NCBI GenBank assembly: GCA_029706075.1
Contig: JAINUG010000002.1
Location: 334,001-398,000 of the forward strand
Direction of reading: 5' to 3'
Length of the DNA: 64,000 bases
DNA from: Aldrovandia affinis
Lineage: Eukaryota > Chordata > Actinopteri > Notacanthiformes > Halosauridae
Below the pieces are notes generated by a model. The model worked only from the letters and a program-made list of their open reading frames with translations. It did no database searches and was not told the DNA's origin. The position numbers and the translations under genes were made by a program. Below, piece by piece: positions 1 through 11,299 of the stretch. Position 1 is the first letter of the stretch. Each line of letters opens with the position of its first letter.

Positions 1-1681
1 ACGATGTAACGGTAGCAACGAATGCAAACATAATAACATACATTATTATTATTATTATTTGATTGTTAATTTTATATTTTACTGTTATTATTAACAACTG
101 CAACTGCAAATATAAATGGCTTGTAATAAAACCCACAGAATCTTTACAAAGGTTATGTTGATAATTATGTATTAAAACCATTTATGTGCGGTGGTGTTGG
201 TGCGGTGCGGTGCGGTGCGGTGGTTTTGGATTGTTAATGTTGCCCCTTTCTGTCTCGGTGGGAGCACACAGGTTTTGAGGGGCACATAAGGTTCAAGCGC
301 CTTGTGTTTGGGCTGGACGCACACCTACACCACCTGTGTTGACGATCATATCTGGCCCACTCCGTAATGAGAAAAGTGCTTTGTTTCTGTAGACCCGTGC
401 GTTCGCGGCCACAGCGACCTGCACGCCCTCTCCGCTCGCCCGCCGTGTGCTTATCTAAAGCGGCGCACGTGTGCATTGATGTGCTGTGGTTGTGTACGTG
501 GCCGTCCTTCACCCATCTCTGAAATGCTCGCTCCGTCCACAGTATAAACGAGGCCGTCCCTCTCTTTCCTTCCCGTTAGATGGACACTCTTGTGTTTTTT
601 TGTTTTGTTTAGTTTTTTGTTATTGTCATTTTTCTGTGCTGTGAATCGGTATTCAGGATGATTTAGTGAGAGGATTGTCAGGGCTATTTATCTCCCCTAA
701 ATCAAACTTTCATGAATAATGATGTTGAGTGTGATGGAAAAAAACAAACACTTTATATGGGAGATTCAGTAGCATTGTTGTATTTTCACAGATACTTGAT
801 AAGAATTAAAGTGTTTTAGGAATGCGTAGTTTGAGTGGCTGTTAAGACGTTGGCGGTGTAATCCCCAGTGTGTGCTACGGTGTGGAGGAGAGGGATATGT
901 CCACGCCGGCCGCTCCCTGCCACCCTGACCGCGAGACCTGGGCTTTGATGTGAATCGGCTTGTTCCCAGCGGCCTGCCAGGCGGCTGGGGAGACGGGATA
1001 TGGATATAAATGAGGGTGACCTCTAGGGGGCAGCAGTGAGGGGGGGCTGTGATGGCGGGAACGCACTGTGGTGTAGCAGAACAGCATCGCCATCCATCAA
1101 CCTCCCAGCCTGCCACGCTCTTGTATCAGCCTCTGTCACCCAGGCTTAGGGACACAAACAGACTTTCGATGGGTTAACCAATCCATGCAGCCAGAGCTTC
1201 CTGTCCCACCCAGTTCTTCACAGAGAAGCACACTTGTGTCTCTAAACAAACTATCGCTGTCGTGGTCATAAGATTTTGCTTGACCGTTAAACTTCACAAT
1301 TGTAACCGTGGTTGACAGTTAAACTGCTCTTTTCTTATTTGTTTATTTATCCCAGTGTTAAACCTGCTGGTTATCATGTATTTTTTATGCTATTACACAA
1401 GTCACCACTAGGTGGGGTCTTAGCTTTTAGTCACCGCGTTGTAAATTTTGCGATCTTGTCTGCGACTAACAATAATTCATGGTGCAACTTGTTGAGAAAG
1501 TTTAATCGTAGGATTAGGAAAGCTATGGCGCAGTGGGCACGTGTTTTAACGCACGATGAAACTGCCGCAACATTCTCAGCTTTCTGGGAGCGCACACCAT
1601 CTATCCGAGATGATATCCTGAAGACTATAAACCATAATATGTCAAATAGGCTGGCTTCATCAAAAAACACCAGGAAGGGGC

Positions 1682-1840
1682 TCAGGTGGCGTAACGGTTA
1701 AAGGCACCCGTCCGGAGTGCAAGTTGCCCACTGCGGCCAGGGTTCTTACCCCGGCTGTGCCAGCCCAGCTCTGGTCCAGAGCCCTGTTCGGAGGCAACAA
1801 TTGGCTGGCCGCCTAAGAGGGAGGGGGGAGGGAAGCGGGT
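1682..1840 (+). repeat. tRNA-derived SINE, 5' portion (family C)
   Basis: The head resembles a tRNA promoter region: a box A-like stretch around GGTGGCGTAACGGTTAAAGG and a box B-like stretch around AGGGTTCTTACCCC. A body with CTCTGGTCCAGAGCCCTGTTCGG and a GGGAGGGAAGC run follows. The same head and body occur on the minus strand at 9637-9996, and the body recurs at 45965-46250, so it is a dispersed family. This copy stops soon after the GGGAAGCGGG run and lacks the 3' half. Confidence 0.7.
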
Positions 1841-2343
1841 AGGAGCACATCAGAACCCTACTGATCATTTTCATATGTTCATATGTTTAACATAGCCAGT
1901 GCAAGAATGCTAACATGTTTGTGTATCTTGAGTCATATGAACATGTAATTTTGGTAATCGTTTGACTATTCGCTCTCATTAAATATTACTTTTGCCAATA
2001 TTTTGTTATGTTTTCATTATCCACTATTATTATAGTGAACACTTTTGGATTATATTGCCTGCAATCACTAAATATACCCTCAAAACCGAAAAGGAATAAT
2101 TTAGCTGATCACAAAGCCCAGCATTCTAGCTTCATAACAATGTATGACATGTCCGAGACTGATTTTGATTGGAGGATCCTTGCTGCCGTTTCCCCTGAAA
2201 GGTGCTGTGGCATTGAGGTGGTTCATTATTCTAAATTAAATATGGAGTGGAAAAAATGTGAAAGCAACAGTCATGATGGTCATTTGATTTTGACCGTCTC
2301 CACGGCTGTTGGTCAGCAACCCTGAAGAGTGTGCACCTCTGAA

Positions 2344-2670
2344 CTGGGGCAGCAGTGGCTCAGTGATTAGCGACAAGGGCTGGCAAGCAGAGGGTTTCTG
2401 GTTCGAATCCCAGGAAGGCCAACGAAAAAACAATGGAAACCGGAGGGAGGCTTGTTCACTTCCTGGGGCACTGCCGAAGTGCCCTTGAGAAAGGCACTGA
2501 ACCCCTAAACTGCTCCAGGGGCGCCGTACTATGGCTGACCCTGCGCTCTGACCTCTCTGATGGAAAACATATGTATAGTGGTCTATGTTTGTGTGTATCT
2601 AGAAGAGATATGGGGAAAGACTAATTCCAATTACCTTGTGTAACATGGCAATAAAGTATATTACAATATA
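2344..2670 (+). repeat. tRNA-derived SINE (family D)
   Basis: The head has a box A-like GTGGCTCAGTGATTAGCGAC and a box B-like GGTTCGAATCCC at tRNA spacing. The body contains CTTGAGAAAGGCACTGAACC, a phrase shared in altered form with other fish SINEs. The tail runs into GGCAATAAAGTATATTAC. The head is too divergent downstream to fold as a working tRNA. A single copy of this exact type was seen here. Confidence 0.7.
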
Positions 2671-2699
2671 ACAATCTCTGAACTGGTTTAAAACACTTG

Positions 2700-3430
2700 G
2701 CAGCTGGATTTGAGAGCATTGAAGAAAATAAAGAACAGATGATCATAGAGATACAGTCTCTCTGGACTCCAAATCAGAGTCTCTGTCCCATGTGCGGGGG
2801 AGGCAAAACCCTGGCGAGAGGATGTTCAGGGACGGTTTCGCATCAAGGACTGATCTGACACCCAGCAAATGAAGCAGTTTTACTTAGACTGAGACCTGGG
2901 ACTTGGGAGAAGATTTATATTCCAGCAGGACAATGACCCACACCATACAGCAAAAGCTACACTGGAGTGGTTTAGAAACAAAAAAATGCCCAGTCAAAGT
3001 GGCCCAGTCAAAGCCCAGATCTCAATCCCATTGAGAATCTGTGGAAAGATTTGAAAGTTGCTGTTCACCAACATATCCCATCCAACCTGATGGAGCTTGA
3101 GCAATTTTGTAAGTGAAAAATTGCAATGTTCAGATGTGCAAAGCTGGTAGAGACTCAAATAGATCCAAATAGACTAAATAGTAATTGCAGATAAAAGTGC
3201 TTCTACCAAGCATCAAAACAAGGGGGGTGAATACTTATGGAATCAAGTATTGTCTGTTTTTTATTTGTAATTAATTAAGAAAAAGCTTTAGAGTTTTTAT
3301 TTTTTTATTTGACATTTTGTGTTGACCAGTGGACAGAAATCCCAATTAAATCGATTTTGAGTCCACAAAATGTAAGAAAATAAAATGTGGAAAATACCAA
3401 AAGGGCGAATATTTTTTATACCGACTATAT
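2700..3430 (+). mobile_element. Tc1-like DNA transposon remnant (transposase C-terminal part and 3' end)
   Basis: Around 2925-3080 a broken frame reads as the third catalytic block of Tc1 transposases. It has [12 protein letters not shown], then a duplicated PSQS stretch, then a remnant of the [12 protein letters not shown] box and a K-rich segment. Frameshifts and stops make it a fossil. The 3' end resembles Tc1 inverted-repeat ends: GGGGGTGAATACTTATGG near 3225 and AAAATGTGGAAAATACC near 3382. The 5' inverted repeat and the first catalytic block are not recognisable. The small internal repeat of GTGGCCCAGTCAAAGCCC is a local duplication. Confidence 0.8.
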
Positions 3431-4176
3431 ATCTTTATATATAATTGTATTTTTTGTGAGGAGAACCATTATTGTAAAAATGTCCAGTCAATTTGTCCAG
3501 GAACAGTGGCCTCTGTGACGGCCACTTCAATCCATTAGGAACTGGCAAAAACAGGTTAAAAAAATCTCTGAAATTGTGATGGAGGGATGAAAACAGCCTT
3601 GTGCTGCTCTTTGCTCTTTTCAGAGACACGCATTAACGGAAGAGGCCCCACTTTAAAGGAACGCTTTGCGTGGAGAGAACTTTTCCATTTTCCGTTTCTC
3701 TGCTTTGTGGAAGGGTGTGTTTAAGAGAGGCCTAAAACTGCACACCTCTGAACTGGTTTAAGTGCACCCTCACTGCGCTCGGTTTTGAGAGGAATGAAGA
3801 AAAGAGCGAACCCCCTCGTTCGCCCATTAGAGGGTCGCTTTGACTCTGAATCTTCATCGCCATCGTCACCGTCATCTTGCGGTGCGTGCCTTTTTATAGA
3901 CGCGTGTGCTTGTCCGAAGACAGCTCTTGGGATGATCGGATGCCCCACAAGGAGATCTTTTACCCATGGATTCATTTGTCTTTTATCGTAACACTTTAAA
4001 TGACTGTGTCTGAGACAGAAAAGCAGTGTGCAGCGAATTGGGAACGGTGGTTCTGAGGGTCATGAATGAAATGTCACCACACACAGCACTCTCATCTGCA
4101 GCCCACACTGACTGACTGACCCTTGCCTTCGCCAGTTTCACACCTGAGTCTCTAGGACAGGTGCGTAGGAGAAGAT

Positions 4177-4770
4177 CAAACATGAGTGAAGGTCGAAAAG
4201 CATTCCAGCACACTCTGCTTGCATTGACATTTATTAGGTGCAATGTTTGTGTCCAATGACCTTCGTATAAAAACTTGTGATGGTGTTATATATATGTATA
4301 TGGTCACATGACCAACCAGGTGGTAACAATTGCCACACCCCTTTAACAAGTAATGCCCTTGGAAAATAAATAGAAAAAATATGAATAACATCTTTATTGT
4401 CATACAAACAACATGCAACAGAAAACCCTGTACAAAACCACCCACCCCGTCCCTGAGTTAGTGTAGGTGTGCGTGCATGTTTCAGTCTCCAATAATGGTC
4501 GCTGCATTGTTCAGCTCCCACACCTACAACTAGCCACCTTGCAGTGAGTGTCACTAATTGTATGTGTAATAACTAATATCTATTGAAAGGGATACGTGGT
4601 GCATAATTACATAATGGGAATGAAATCCTGCGTTATCATGTGACCTTATGTATGGCTCCATTACATGTATTGTCTTTATGCCTGACGAAGGTCGTTGGAC
4701 CAAAATGTTGCACCTAGCAAATGTGATTGCAGTGTGTGGGAATACTTTTTGATCTTCACTTTGCTCATTT
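4177..4770. repeat. inverted pair of one interspersed repeat
   Basis: The arm at about 4177-4265 and the arm at about 4673-4770 are reverse complements with scattered mismatches. Shared blocks include GTGAAG-TC-AAAAG, CACACTCTGC/CACACTGC and TAGGTGCAA followed by CCAA-GACCTTCGT. The arms are separated by about 400 bp of AT-rich sequence. It is either two oppositely oriented copies of one fish repeat or the long ends of a foldback element. No transposase frame lies between them. Confidence 0.55.
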
Positions 4771-5034
4771 CTGAAATTCGGAGGCATCAGTGTGCAGTTG
4801 TCGCTGTGCTTATAGATGGCTCTCCTGTCATGTGACCTGGGCCACTTACAGATCCACGTCCTCAATGGCTGTTGATGCATGTCCTCTCACTAAATTTCTC
4901 TGTGCCCTGAAGGGGGAATTGACATTGCAGACAATTTATAGAAATTTAAAAACATTTCATCAGACGGCGTTCCTTTTGCCTTGCTGGTTTGAGTATAAAG
5001 CCATTGCCTTCACATGCAGAGACTGGAGTGCAGT

Positions 5035-5162
5035 GTGTGTGCGTGCGTGCGTGCATGTCTGTAAGAGTCTGTGATGTGTGTGTGTGTGCGTGTGTAAAAG
5101 TGTAGGTGTGTGTGTGTGCGCGTGTGCGCATGTGTAAAAGTGTAGGTGTGTGTGTGTGTACA
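5035..5162 (+). repeat. GT-rich compound microsatellite
   Basis: Runs of GTGT, GTGC and GTGCGC alternate. A unit containing GTGTAAAAGTGTAGGTGTG occurs twice, near 5089 and 5131, so part of the tract has duplicated as a block. It lies about 150 bp upstream of an atrnl1 exon. Confidence 0.9.
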
Positions 5163-5309
5163 TGGCTGTGTTGGGGTGGTGTTTGTAGATTGAGAGGGAG
5201 GGTGAGTGGAATTGTGATGTTTATTCCATCATTATCACGCCTGCAGCAGCTGTTACATCACACTGATTAACCAACCCCCCCCCCTCCCCGTCCCCCAATT
5301 TCTCCGCAG

Positions 5310-5421
5310 GGCGCCCCCAAACCCATCGCCACGGAGCCGTGTTCGGGGAGCAGAGCCGCTGTGCTCACCGTCTTCATGTGTCCCCCGGCACCGTCCGGTG
5401 TGCCACCCCCGGGCCAGTCTG
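5310..5421 (+). CDS. atrnl1: attractin-like protein 1, penultimate coding exon
   Basis: Attractin and attractin-like 1 are large single-pass membrane proteins with CUB, kelch, C-type lectin and PSI-type repeats outside the cell and a conserved cytoplasmic tail. This exon encodes part of that tail. It opens in phase 0 after a C/T-rich tract ending CTCCGCAG and reads GAPKPIATEPCSGSRAAVLT, then a variable stretch, then PPPGQS. The donor GTAAGG begins at 5422, leaving one base (G) of a glycine codon. Family tails that I recall share PKPIA-EPC, RAAVL-VF and PPPGQSG. The segment after VF (MCPPAPSG) differs from the usual RLPRG-like text. Earlier exons are outside the window. Identity as atrnl1 rather than atrn rests on the last exon and on gfra1 being next door. 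Confidence 0.9.
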
Positions 5422-6759
5422 GTAAGGAACCCGCTCCTCACCTCAGCCGCTTCCTCCTCCCTCTGCCCCTCCCCCTAGGGTGACAGCTGCACTCCCCCGG
5501 TGTATAATTGGGTTTAGTACCCCAGGTGCCAAACAGCTGCCAGATCCCTCCCTTTCAGCCAAGTCCGACTTCTGCAGCGGTCGGCCTGCGGTGTCTGACG
5601 GGGTTAATACCATTGCAAAGTCCTGGAAGAAAATAAGAAAAGGAGGGTTTGGATTCTTTACACGTTTCCACAAGACATGGACACAGTGCAGTCGTACTTT
5701 GTGGCAGCAGTGTGCTGCCTGTCATTAGCTGACCAGATCCAATTTAAAATCAATTGGGGTTTTTTCTTTGTCTAAAAGCAAAGTTGCAATCTGCATTGTT
5801 TTAATGCATTGGCTTATAGCACTGTTAAGTTGTGCCTTGTTTCAGTCCTCGTTGAGCAAGTAGATGTAAGAGCGTAGGAAGGGCCTGCTCAACCTGCATG
5901 GGTGAGTTTTCAGGCTGACTGTCGCTTGACCCTGTTCTCCCACCTGGCAGCCACTGAGGTACAGGGTATTTGTGAGATGAATGAGTATGAACTTGAAATG
6001 AATGTGCGGGCACTGAGAGAAACTCATGTGGTGGGCGGTGGTTCCTGTCTGGGACCAGAGATGATCCCAATTTCTGGTGTGCACGTTCTTACAGTTTTTC
6101 ACATATTCATTATTGTGGGTGTTTTTAGTTCAGAGGGTGCAAATAAGCGCCCCCCCCATCTTATTTATTCCACTGTTCTCTTTGTGGAACATGAAAACAG
6201 AAGGTGCAAATAACACACTCTCATCCTCCACTGAGACTGGTGCTAGATAACTCAGGCTGTGCAAATGGGGAGAGGGTGGTGTCAGTTGTGTTCTGTTAGA
6301 ATGCCATGCCATGGTGCCCCCCCCAACCCCCCAACACATCCCCTTATTCATTAATGCCACCAACACCCTGCTCCCCCCCAAACAAAACACAGTCTGTTAT
6401 CAGACTCAGAATCTATTTCTGCCTGGCAGTTCAATTTGTGAAATAACATCTGTATGTTGACATCTGCAATTGGATTGGCTCTTTAGTGTTGGTTCATTTT
6501 GGAAAAGAGGGAGGGGGGGAGAATCCGTGGAATTATTTCAGTCTGTGATCGATTTCTCAATCTGATTATTTTGTCATCACACGGATTAGGTCATCACTCT
6601 CCACAAACAATATTTGACATTTAAATATCTCCAAATGCAGTGTGATGTTATCTGATGAGGGGAGTGATAAACCTGCTAATGCGTACAGCTGATATTTGTG
6701 ACAGTTTGGAAATGTCTTCACATTTCAGCGCTACTGGCTCTAATCAGCCCTCACTTCCC

Positions 6760-6973
6760 AGAGAGAGAGACACACAGAGAGAGTGAGAGTGTGCGAGAGA
6801 GAGCCAGAGAGAGAGATATAATGTGAGAGAGTAAGAGTGTGAGATAGAGAGAGAGAGAGACAGTGAGAGTGAAAGAGAGGAAAATAGTGTGAGAGAGAGT
6901 GAGAGTGAAAGAGATGGAGAGTGTGAGAGTGAGTGAGACACAGAGAGAGAGTAAGAGTGTGTGAGAGAGAGAG
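6760..6973 (+). repeat. GA-rich simple repeat
   Basis: Irregular GAGAGA tract interspersed with GTGAGAGTG units. The apparent open frame on the other strand, rich in Ser, Leu and His, is only this repeat translated. Confidence 0.9.
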
Positions 6974-8253
6974 ATTCAGCTCATAATGTTGGTGTAATAA
7001 GTTGTCTGAAGTACGAGTGGGTGTAAAAATCTCTGCATTGTGGAGCTTGTGATAGAAAAGTAATGAAGCACCTGGCGAGGCAGCAGGTTTTGGATGTCAA
7101 GAGATGACCGTTTTACAGAAACTAAACAAGGCAGGAGAAGGGTATGAATGGGACACTGCTCTAAGTCTCAGACCCCATGTGCAGCTTTATAATTACCACC
7201 TTCTTTAGCAGTGACAAAACATACATACGAGAGAACGAGGCATCCACAGGGGCTTCCGGAACAGGGGGTCATCGTCTTAAATGTGTCCCGGGAGGGATGG
7301 GGTTTAGCCTCTGTAAGCTGAGGAGAAGAGGCACTGGGGCTGAGCAGGGAAGGAAACTACGGTCTGTGTGAGAGATGGCTGCACAGAGGGAGAGAGAGAG
7401 TGGCGAAATTGGATATGATCAGTTAGGTTAAGGAAAAGAGGGAGAATGAGTATAGTGTAGAAATGATTGGCTATATAAGGACAACTACCTATACAAGAAA
7501 TACGGGTGGGGTCAAGGTTAGAAACAAAAACCCAACCCCCCCAGGGGCATGGAGTGAGACAGAGGTCTGCAGTTTGACTAAAGTATTGTTGAATATCCAG
7601 TGTTGTGACTTATATTGTTGAATATAACAGTCTGGGACCCTTGATCTCACCTTTCAAGTGAAATCCCTCCTCTGTTTTACCATGAAATAAAAAAAAGCTG
7701 TAGCCTGGATTTGCTGGAGCAATACTGTCAGACCTGGGCCCTGAAAGCAAGTGAAGTGAAGAAAACAAAAATTGAGATATTTCAAAAAAGAGAGTATTTT
7801 ACGGAACGGAACGTGATTAAAATAACAATAAATAGCAAAAATATGAAAATCAGTCATTGCACCCTTATGGCAGGGAAGTTCGGGGATCAAGGGTTTGGAG
7901 AACGGGAGAAACACCCAACGTAACCCTCCAGGCAACTGAATCGCTTCTCACCTTTAATGGACATTAACCAAAGATCAGTAAACAATACATTTATAAAAAC
8001 CATGGACCGCACTCCTATCATTTCAAAGCCCTGAATTGCCAGGAGCTCAAAAAAAGAGATCTCTTTAGCCTTGGTCTGTCCTGAAGCCGACAGCGCTAGC
8101 ACCCACCAGACAGCCTCAGGACAGACCGACAGCAACAAAAGCTAAATCGACCGACTTGTAAAACTCCTGTCAATGTCATCCCCTACTGAGTAATACCTTC
8201 CTGGTCCTAGAATATAGCCACGGAAGACTGTTTTACTGTGGGGACGAGTATAC

Positions 8254-8487
8254 GGCTGGCAGTGTAGTGTAATGGTTAGGGACCTGGGCTTGTAACTCAG
8301 AGGTTGCAGGTTCAGTCCCCAGGTGGGGCACTGCTGTTGCACCCTTGAGCAAGGTACTTAACCTGAATTGCTTCAGTAAAATATCCAGCTGTATAAATGG
8401 ATTGTATGTAAAGAAATGTAAACTGTGTAAGTCGCTCTGAATAAGAACGTCTGCTAAATGCATAAAATGTAAATGTAAAATGTAAAG
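8254..8487 (+). repeat. tRNA-derived SINE with UnaL2-like 3' tail (family A), full length
   Basis: The head carries a box A-like AGTGTAGTGTAATGGTTAGG and a box B-like GGTTGCAGGTTCAGTCC. The body reads CTTGAGCAAGGTACTTAACC. The 3' end is GTAAGTCGCTCTGAATAAGA, then ACGTCTGCTAAATG, then a short (TGTAAAA) repeat. This stem-loop plus TGTAA-type tail resembles the 3' end of L2-clade LINEs such as eel UnaL2, whose reverse transcriptase mobilises matching SINEs. Other copies: minus strand at 9411-9636 and 22205-22432, and a deleted copy at 32553-32655. Confidence 0.85.
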
Positions 8488-8939
8488 AGTCAAAAGTCTG
8501 CGAAAATTGACAACGTACAAACCGGGTGAAGACTCCCCATGCGTGGGACTGATGGACACTGGCAGATCTGGCAGCCCAGAAGAAAAGACAGGTTGTGCTC
8601 TCTGTTATTTTCATAAAAGTGGAGACGACTACCTTTCTTGGCTACAAGTACGGAGTGACAAGAGGCATTGTACTTCCTGAAAATGAAGGAAATCCATTTG
8701 GCAGAAACATTTGGCACCTGCAGCACAGTATGATGCCACCTGCCACGATTGGTAGGACAGTGTGTGGGGGGGAAAAAAGACAAAAGAAAGAGAAGTTTTG
8801 TTTCTAGTTATTTTAATGCTGCTGTCTGTTTTTTCTTCTTCTTGTTGTTCCACTTGTTCCTTGTTTTTCCTTCGTGTGCCTTGGCAACACGCGTAAGTGC
8901 GCACTTCCCATGCCAACGACAGCCATTTGAATAGAACTG

Positions 8940-9122
8940 AACTGCGGGAGAAAGGGAGAGGAAATCAGTCCGGGAGGGAAAGGGACAAAGAGAGGGAGAG
9001 AGAAAAAGAAAGGGAGGGAGAAAGAGACTGGGAGGTAAATCAGTCAGGGTGGGACTCGCTGAGAGAGAAAGGAAGGGAGAGACAGAAAGAGAGAGTGAGA
9101 GAGTGAGAGAGTGAGAGGGAGA
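8940..9122 (+). repeat. GA-rich simple repeat
   Basis: Runs of GGGAGAGAGAAA and GAGAGTGAGAG fill this stretch. Two copies of a longer phrase around AAATCAGTC/GGGAGG suggest block duplication within the tract. Confidence 0.85.
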
Positions 9123-9410
9123 TCAGTTTAACGAGAGCAGGAGGTCAGTTAAAATTGTGTTCAGATGAACCGTATTTTAGTGTTTGAGGTGTGGAGATGA
9201 TGCTGGTCCTATATCCTGGTGGTGAGAGGGAAGGCACGACCGCTACATCACTTCCTTTCTGGGCCTGTTATGATTCAGCCAGTCCCATGTAGAGACAAGC
9301 CTGCACTGCTGATTACCCTCCAACTAATGGAAGCATGGATACAGTATTCACATCACCAGACCCCCTTTTTTATTTAATTTTCTTTTATTTTTTATTTGTT
9401 TTCCCCATTT

Positions 9411-9636
9411 TTACATTACATTACATTACAGGCATTTAGCAGACGCTCTTATCCAGAGCGACTTACAGTTTACATTTCTTTACATACAATCCATTTATAC
9501 AGCTGGATATTAACTGAAGCAATTCAGGTTAAGTACCTTGCTCAAGGGTACAACGGCAGTGTCCCACCTGGGGATTGAACCTGCAACCTTAACGTTACAA
9601 GCCCAGTTCCCTAACCATTATACCACACTGCCGGCC
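9411..9636 (-). repeat. tRNA-derived SINE with UnaL2-like tail (family A)
   Basis: On the minus strand it runs from a tRNA-like head at the high-coordinate end to GCGTCTGCTAAATGCC and a (TGTAA)n tail at 9411-9430. It matches the copies at 8254 and 22205 nearly throughout and keeps the complete CTCTGGATAAGAGCG stem-loop. Confidence 0.85.
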
Positions 9637-9996
9637 CTGCTTTTCTCCTGCCTTAGTAGCCAATTGTACCCTAATTGACGTAGATACATCTACGTCAACA
9701 AACCCCCTTGTACTACGAGCTTGCTGTTACAGCACTGGAACCGGCAGTGACAAAGGTGATGAACCACCTCCTCTGAGATGGAACCCACCAAGCCGTCGAC
9801 CGTAACTCCGGTACACACAGAGCCACTCTTATACATGGCGAGCTTATGCCGGCTTCCTTCCCCCCTCCCTTGGGGTGGACACTGAATCGCCGCCCCCGAA
9901 CAGGACTCCCAGCCAGAGCCGGGGTGGCGCAGCCGGGGATCGGACCCATGGCTGCACTATGCGAGTGCCTTTACCGTTGCACTGCCCGGGGGCCCT
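9637..9996 (-). repeat. tRNA-derived SINE, near full length (family C)
   Basis: On the minus strand the head GGGCAGTGCAACGGTAAAGG and the box B-like GGGTCCGATCCCCGG are followed by CGGCTCTGGCTGGGAGTCC, a GGGAGGGGGGAAGGAAGCC run and the 3' part AGTTACGGTCGAC ... GGAGGAGGTGG ... TTTGTCACTGCCGG. It ends near CAATTGGCTACTAAGG and GGAGAAAA. The 3' part is shared with 45965-46250 and the 5' part with 1682-1840, so together the three define the family. Confidence 0.75.
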
Positions 9997-10929
9997 CAGA
10001 CCCCCTTTTAAAAAAAGTTTTTTTGTTGTCCACTATTATTATGATTATAACAATTTAGAAACCATACCATCTCCTTTGTTGTAGAGTGTTTCAGTGCATT
10101 CTCCCTCCTGGCAACGGCAGCCATCTTGGCAGTGCCAAGCAGGCAGTAATATGGGATCAGCTCCACAAATTGTCTTTGTTCAGCATGACGGCTGAGTGCG
10201 TTTCCCTTGATAATTGCATACTAAAACAGCAGGCTGTCTGCAGTCTCTGCCTGTCTGTCTGTCTGTTGGGAGAAAAGGAGAACGCTCGTTTGTCAGGATC
10301 TTGTTTTTCAGGATAAACCGTGGAGCACTTTGTCATAACAGCTCGAGTACAACACAACACTGCAATGATGGCAAAACAAAAGCAGTGATGGGAGAGTGAG
10401 GTTTCATCAACCACAAAATGGGAGAAGCTATGTGTGACACTGGTTTGAACCAATCAGAGCATTTTTGCTGCTCAGTACAAATCTTTTGATTTGTTTAAAC
10501 AAATAAGTGATTGACTGTACATCCTGTCGAAGCACCACCCATTATGGGGTTTGTGAGCCCTTACTCTCCCATTGCTACAAAACATATCAAATTAAAAGGG
10601 TCATTTCCCTCGTAGATACTTACCTGAAGCCAAACAATCTGTTCAGCCCAAAATGTCTTTGACTACCTGAAGAGCCTCTGCCTAGATTCTGACAGCCTCC
10701 GCTTGGTGGAGTATGTGGGCCTGTGAAGGTTGTGGGAAAAGTCAAGATTATTGTCTAACGTGGGACTTTGTGTCTCGCAGCTAGGGCGTGAGATATCTGA
10801 GCACAGAGAGAAAGAGAGAAACTGTGCTGTGAATGAGTTTCCTCCTTTCCCCTGGAGAGGGACTTAGTAGGGCAACAGTGTTTTACCATTGATCTCTGTG
10901 TGTCTTGAGTGAAGTCACCTCAGGCATTC

Positions 10930-11000
10930 ACAGTGCTCTCTTTCTCTCTTTCACTCCCTCCCTCTCTTCTCTCCTCTCTTTCCATGTCTCTCCCTCACTC
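10930..11000 (+). repeat. CT-rich simple repeat
   Basis: Pyrimidine-rich run of CTCTCTTT and CCCTCC units on the + strand. Confidence 0.8.
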
Positions 11001-11299
11001 TCTGTGGATTCCCTTCAAGAGGAATCTTTGATGAGCTGGTTATTTTTATTTTTCCCTCAGTCTCTTTCATTTCTTCTGGTGACTTCTCCATTCTTTTGAC
11101 CTCTTCCTGTGAGTGGTGCATGAAGTGTGTTTTTGAAGTTCTTACGGCTTGTTTTGTGGGTGCTGTCCTTTTACGAGCGTACGTGTACGCCACCATCCAA
11201 GGTCTAGAGGAAAGTTAAACACTATTTCATCAGCTTGTAAAAATGATACAGTAAATTCTATGGCTTTAGAGTCCATACTCCCATGATGTTGTCCTTGGA

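Larger units (their letters stand above)
1..5309 (+). other. atrnl1: intron of atrnl1 (upstream of penultimate exon), partial
   Basis: This stretch precedes the penultimate coding exon and ends in a pyrimidine-rich tract and the acceptor AG at 5308-5309. No coding exon is recognisable in it. It holds a GGTGC/GCGGT short repeat near 190-225, two SINE copies, a Tc1-like transposon remnant, an inverted repeat pair and a GT-rich tract, listed separately. The remaining sequence shows nothing I can identify. The start of the intron is outside the window. Confidence 0.7.
9357..10009 (-). mobile_element. nested SINE pair flanked by a 13-bp target duplication
   Basis: CAGACCCCCTTTT occurs at 9357-9369 and again at 9997-10009. 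Between the copies lie a family C SINE (9637-9996, minus strand) and a family A SINE (9411-9636, minus strand). They are followed by an AT-rich stretch that reads, on the minus strand, as an A-rich tail. The simplest reading is that family C inserted first, making the target duplication, and family A later landed in its A-rich tail. Confidence 0.75.

Noticed and set aside
1312-1701. 129-codon (+) open frame
   Set aside because: Runs into a SINE at its 3' end; no recognisable protein.
8254-8330. tRNA gene
   Set aside because: Box A and B are present but the acceptor stem is absent and the sequence continues into a SINE body. The same applies to 1682, 2344, 19958, 23553, 32553 and 39160.
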